Shown: piece by piece, positions 48,391 through 51,601 of the stretch
Layout: every line of letters starts with the position of its first letter
How positions within the stretch are numbered: the first letter of the stretch is position 1
Assembly: GCA_900314985.1 (NCBI GenBank)
Contig: OMXL01000015.1
Location: forward strand, 1-51,601
DNA from: an uncultured Prevotellaceae bacterium
GTDB lineage: Bacteria > Bacteroidota > Bacteroidia > Bacteroidales > Bacteroidaceae
Length of the DNA: 51,601 nt
Reading direction: 5' to 3'
Translations under genes and position numbers: made by a program
The notes under the pieces: generated by a model
Database searches by the model: none
Told to the model about the DNA's origin: nothing
The model's input: only the letters and a program-made list of their open reading frames with translations

Positions 48391-49512
48391 TTAGTGTTTT
48401 AAAGATTGAAATAAAGAAATCCACTGGGGCATGATTTTTTTATCTTCAAAGCGAGAAGAAGATTTTACGCCTGCCCTACCCATCTTGACACGAAGATCTT
48501 GATTACCCATCAATAGACACACCTTTTCAGCAAATTGATGAATATCACGATTCCCAACAATAAAGCCATCAACGCCATCTTCTATAATTTCTCGGGGTCC
48601 ATAAGGACAATCAAAAGCAATAACAGGTATACCGCAGCTCATTGCTTCAGGCAATACAAGACCAAATGGTTCATACAGTGATGTAAGGAGCAGAAGAGAA
48701 CTCTCACGATATTTGTCCAAAATATCTATTGTAGGAGGAAAGACACTGATATTTGTATATTTTCTTCTTATAGCTTCAATGAGTTGATTCTGCTCTTCAC
48801 CAAAGCCACCATAAATATGAAGTTGCCAATCGGGATATCTATTTGAAACAACAGACCATATTTGTAATAAGCTACTAATGTCTTTCTGTTTTGAGAAACG
48901 CCCTACGAAGATGGCTGTTTTATTCTCGCAACTACTATATGAACCCGTTTTGTTTAGACAAACGATATTAGGAATAACACTAACATTTGGTGTTATTCTC
49001 TTCCAATCAGATGCATCTCCATCAGACAAAGCGACAACCATTTCTGCATGTCGAACTCTATAATTAAGACGTTTCGATTTTAGTAAAGAGAACCATCCGT
49101 CAGATAAATAGCAATCTGAAATATAAGAAGAATGAGATTCATATACGAACGGGATTTTTCCCTTCGAAGCTAATATACCAGAAATGAGTTCAACACGTGC
49201 CGTAAGGATGACATCAGGTTTGATATCATCAACATACTTGCGCAACCTTTCTCTAAACAGTCTTTCTAATTTCCATTTTTTTATAAAACGCCAGAATCCC
49301 CTAAAATCATATTGCTGATGGAACCTAATATCCAAATCTGAATAATGTACTTTCTCACTCAGCGGAAATATAATAGGATGGGTTCCTTGATTTACAGTAA
49401 TAAAATGCACATCACATCCATAATTATTAACGAGATAGTTCGCTTTCTCAACCAAAATACGTTCTATACCACCCCAATTAACTATTGCATCTGTTATATA
49501 TAATACTTTCAT
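48391..49512 (-). CDS. Glycosyltransferase family 4
   Basis: The 373-residue GT-B protein has the N-terminal acceptor loop NWGGIERI (12-19). The C-terminal donor-site motif EPFGLVLPEAMSCGIPVIA contains the E-x7-E pair. AIFVGRFSKQKD marks the start of the nucleotide-binding domain. It adds a sugar to a lipid-linked or surface glycan in the cytoplasm. Codon use is AT-rich compared with the exopolysaccharide operon. The upstream GT2 gene overlaps it by four bases. Confidence 0.9.
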   Translation of the reverse strand: MKVLYITDAIVNWGGIERILVEKANYLVNNYGCDVHFITVNQGTHPIIFPLSEKVHYSDLDIRFHQQYDFRGFWRFIKKWKLERLFRERLRKYVDDIKPDVILTARVELISGILASKGKIPFVYESHSSYISDCYLSDGWFSLLKSKRLNYRVRHAEMVVALSDGDASDWKRITPNVSVIPNIVCLNKTGSYSSCENKTAIFVGRFSKQKDISSLLQIWSVVSNRYPDWQLHIYGGFGEEQNQLIEAIRRKYTNISVFPPTIDILDKYRESSLLLLTSLYEPFGLVLPEAMSCGIPVIAFDCPYGPREIIEDGVDGFIVGNRDIHQFAEKVCLLMGNQDLRVKMGRAGVKSSSRFEDKKIMPQWISLFQSLKH

Positions 49513-50420
49513 TGCTGCGTCTTTACCAAATTCTCATCGCTATCCTCGTAATGGTCTTTCTTGAAAAAAACACGATAGATTCCCTTGCCCTGTATCTTGA
49601 CGTGGTGAACAAAACTCTGCAAAAGTGATTGAGAGCCAATAGTTCCATAGCCTGTTACGGGACGCGCTCCACGATGATATAGGAAAACTATTTTCCCAAA
49701 CTGCTTTAGGGATAATGCCAAAGAGCCATCTTCTCCACGACGGATATCAGTGCGTATCTTTACTTGACGAGCATAGTCCGCATTAAATGCGAATACCATT
49801 CCTCGCACACATAATTCTGGACGTTTGAAATGTTGGACAAATAAGAACATATCACGGATGGCTTCATACAGGAACAATCCGAAACGGGAATGTGATTCAT
49901 CCGGAAAGAAGCTCCAGAACGCACCGACGCATGACACATTGGGTTTAAGCAACTTGTCCATCATAAGATCAACATAACGTGGTGGGTAAAATGTATCTGC
50001 ATCAATGAAAAAATGATATTTTCCACGTGCATGCTCCAAACCGCATTGGCGTGCAAAACCCGGACTTTGTTTCAACTCATTATAATAGGGAATTCCTATG
50101 CGCTGATAAACAAGTTCTGTTCTATCTTTTGAATTATTGTTTACACCGATAATTTCAATTGGATATTTTGTTTGTAATTCACTTAATGACCACAGGCAAG
50201 CTGCCAGCCTTTGCTCTTCATTGTAGGCAATTACTACTACAGAAACCAACGGATTCTCATGCTGCTTCTTAGCCATATTTGACTTAATCTCATCAAGAAG
50301 CGAATCAGGTATCTCGTCAAGAGATTTTCCGTAAATAGACTTATATTTAGCATACCATTCAGCCATATTCCTATTTTTTTTGCGAATATACAAATATTTC
50401 CACAAATCTCCAAATTTCAA
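49509..50420 (-). CDS. Glycosyltransferase family 2
   Basis: The 303-residue protein has a charged N-terminal region of about 55 residues, then the GT-A core VSVVVIAYNEEQRLAACLWS. It has a DXD as IDADTFYPP, the cysteine-containing segment SPGFARQCGLEHARGKY typical of this branch, and the acceptor-side RRGEDGSLAL (GED) near 228-237. No membrane helix is seen. It is translationally coupled to the GT4 gene by ATGA. Part of the AT-rich glycan cassette. Confidence 0.88.
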   Translation of the reverse strand: MKFGDLWKYLYIRKKNRNMAEWYAKYKSIYGKSLDEIPDSLLDEIKSNMAKKQHENPLVSVVVIAYNEEQRLAACLWSLSELQTKYPIEIIGVNNNSKDRTELVYQRIGIPYYNELKQSPGFARQCGLEHARGKYHFFIDADTFYPPRYVDLMMDKLLKPNVSCVGAFWSFFPDESHSRFGLFLYEAIRDMFLFVQHFKRPELCVRGMVFAFNADYARQVKIRTDIRRGEDGSLALSLKQFGKIVFLYHRGARPVTGYGTIGSQSLLQSFVHHVKIQGKGIYRVFFKKDHYEDSDENLVKTQQ

Positions 50421-50457
50421 ACCAATTATTATCGTTTCATACGAACAAATTCGGTTA

Positions 50458-51426
50458 TTAACATATACGACGTAGACTTAAGTACATGAATGGGAAGAAA
50501 CGAAAGGCATAGGAAACCATTAGCTGTTTCATATTTCCTCTAAAAACAAAAGAACTGGGCCTAATCTTCTTTCTCAAGTCCGATATTATCGTTCCTCTTT
50601 GTGCATACAATTCGTCATTATGTACTATACACCACAAACCATACGAGAAGGATGCAAAAATATTATCAGATAACTTTTTCGTGACTTGAGCATTTGCACG
50701 ATTTACGCACCTTATCTCATTGAGTGCAGACAAGCAACTATTTAAATCCAACATCTTCTTGAGATTCATAGAAGATGTAAAAGAGCCTTCACGCATTCTA
50801 TATACATAAAGTATAAAATGCGTCCTCAAAACCGTGGATGCCTTAATAAAACATTCTTGACAAAGAAGAGTATCCTCATACCAAAATGGCTTAAACTCTA
50901 TCCTATTATCTATCAAGAAAGAGCGTCTGATAAGCATGAGCCAGACATAACATTCATAAGGGCTCAAGTCCTCAAGGAAAGAAGATTCTGCAGACTTTAA
51001 TGTTTCAGAATAATCTTGACGAATTTGGGTTAACTGACTATAATCCTCTCCATCGTTAAACTTGCAATAATCAGCCATCAAAATATCAACAGCTGTTGAT
51101 TGCGCTCTTTTAAGAAGGACGGATAGCGCATTATCAACCAACAAGTCATCAGGATCCATAAAATAGACATACTCTCCCTGGGATTTGTTAAGGCCAGCAT
51201 TACGAGCTATAGAAACCCCTTGATTCTCTTGATTGAGAACAATAACATTTTGATGTTGACGAATTATATCCTCAACAACTCCAATACTATTATCAGGCGT
51301 TCCATCGTTTACCAGAATAACTTCAAAGTCTTCATCATCTAATCCTTGTCTGAATATAGACTCCAGAGACTCCCTGATATAGGCTTCTACTTTATATATT
51401 GGCAATATAATACTTAACTGTTTCAT
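50458..51426 (-). CDS. Glycosyltransferase family 2
   Basis: The 322-residue protein begins with the classic LSIILPIYKVEAYIRESLES. It continues with VNDGTPDNS, NQGVSIARNAGL and the DXD-type motif MDPDDLLVD. The C-terminal part (200-320) is variable, as expected for acceptor recognition, and ends with a hydrophobic, aromatic segment (YAFRFFPFMYLSL) that may touch the membrane. It is 37 bases upstream of the next GT2 gene on the same strand. Confidence 0.9.
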   Translation of the reverse strand: MKQLSIILPIYKVEAYIRESLESIFRQGLDDEDFEVILVNDGTPDNSIGVVEDIIRQHQNVIVLNQENQGVSIARNAGLNKSQGEYVYFMDPDDLLVDNALSVLLKRAQSTAVDILMADYCKFNDGEDYSQLTQIRQDYSETLKSAESSFLEDLSPYECYVWLMLIRRSFLIDNRIEFKPFWYEDTLLCQECFIKASTVLRTHFILYVYRMREGSFTSSMNLKKMLDLNSCLSALNEIRCVNRANAQVTKKLSDNIFASFSYGLWCIVHNDELYAQRGTIISDLRKKIRPSSFVFRGNMKQLMVSYAFRFFPFMYLSLRRIC

Positions 51427-51465
51427 ATATAATTATGTAAGCTTTCTTCTAATAAACATCAACAA

Positions 51466-51601
51466 CTAACTAACAACATTCAATAATAGCTTTTCATACT
51501 CGGACATCACAACTGACAATTTCCTACTGGCTGCCCATTCACGGGCTTTCAGACCCATTGCCCTGCGCTCGTCCTCATGAACTATTAGCCATTCCATCTT
51601 C
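51466..51601 (-). CDS. C-terminal end of a probable glycosyltransferase (partial)
   Basis: The last 45 codons of a minus-strand gene end in TAG at 51468-51466. The residues MEWLIVHEDERRAMGLKARE and the following WAASRKLS look like the C-terminal helix of a GT4 enzyme (ERRAMGLKAREW). It is 39 bases upstream of the GT2 gene, so it is probably part of the same cassette. It was missed by length-limited gene calling because it runs off the window. Confidence 0.65.
   Translation of the reverse strand, partial: KMEWLIVHEDERRAMGLKAREWAASRKLSVVMSEYEKLLLNVVS

Overview
The window reads as a chromosome segment of a Bacteroidales bacterium, most probably Prevotella in the broad sense. The reasons are the Bacteroidetes promoter signature (TTG, about 19 bases, then TAnnTTTG) in front of many genes, the absence of strong Shine-Dalgarno sites, the ssb-gldE gene pair, a class III glutamine synthetase, and an outer-membrane TonB-plug/beta-barrel protein. 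I see no phage, transposon, CRISPR array or rRNA.

Layout. 1-5,589 (minus) is a tight run of kdgK, eda, a large two-module membrane sensor, its response regulator and the start of a further membrane protein. Divergent to it (5,774-10,954, plus) lie a LacI-type regulator, altronate dehydratase uxaA, an NhaC-type antiporter and two small genes of unclear role. Together these suggest a hexuronate/sugar-acid regulon physically joined to a signalling pair. 10,955-14,727 holds a GH25 lysozyme, a C11 (clostripain) lipoprotein, gldE and ssb. 14,789-15,924 is a tRNA operon (Gly-GCC twice, Leu-CAG, Leu-GAG and a broken tRNA-Gly copy) ending in a conserved unknown gene. 15,990-25,676 carries a fucose-isomerase-like protein, an aminopeptidase P, an EF-hand/LRR secreted protein, a secreted C1-type peptidase, an unknown lipoprotein, a small HsdR_N-type nuclease-fold protein and an outer-membrane barrel. 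25,742-36,418 is housekeeping: zinc-ribbon protein, Nif3, a PurF-like protein lacking its nucleophile, a minimal ABC ATPase with a small membrane partner, agmatine deiminase, N-carbamoylputrescine amidase, glutamine synthetase III and xylulokinase.

36,611-46,261 is a complete exopolysaccharide synthesis and export locus in one orientation: a lone receiver domain, a phosphoglycosyl transferase with a receiver-like N-terminus, a half-length TolC-type channel, a Wzz/BY-kinase-like protein, a Wzy/ligase-like protein and three GT2 enzymes, two of which are tandem paralogues. A LruC/DUF4114-type lipoprotein follows from its own promoter. 48,391-51,601 (minus) is an AT-richer block of glycosyltransferases that looks like a variable surface-glycan cassette.

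The most unusual large-scale signal is a set of 7-base-period tandem repeats with different unit sequences. They sit at the seams between genes (4,536; 8,382; 10,490; 14,728; 14,771; 27,519; 31,734; 46,262) and also inside the coding sequence of the sensor (925-1,070 and 1,921-1,948). There they appear to have replaced the ATP-binding boxes of its second kinase-like domain, and they could make the gene prone to frame switching. Other points for a second look are a folded element at 22,024-22,135, leaderless promoters, the receiver/PGT pair, a GT2 paralogue without DXD, and a tRNA-Gly remnant.
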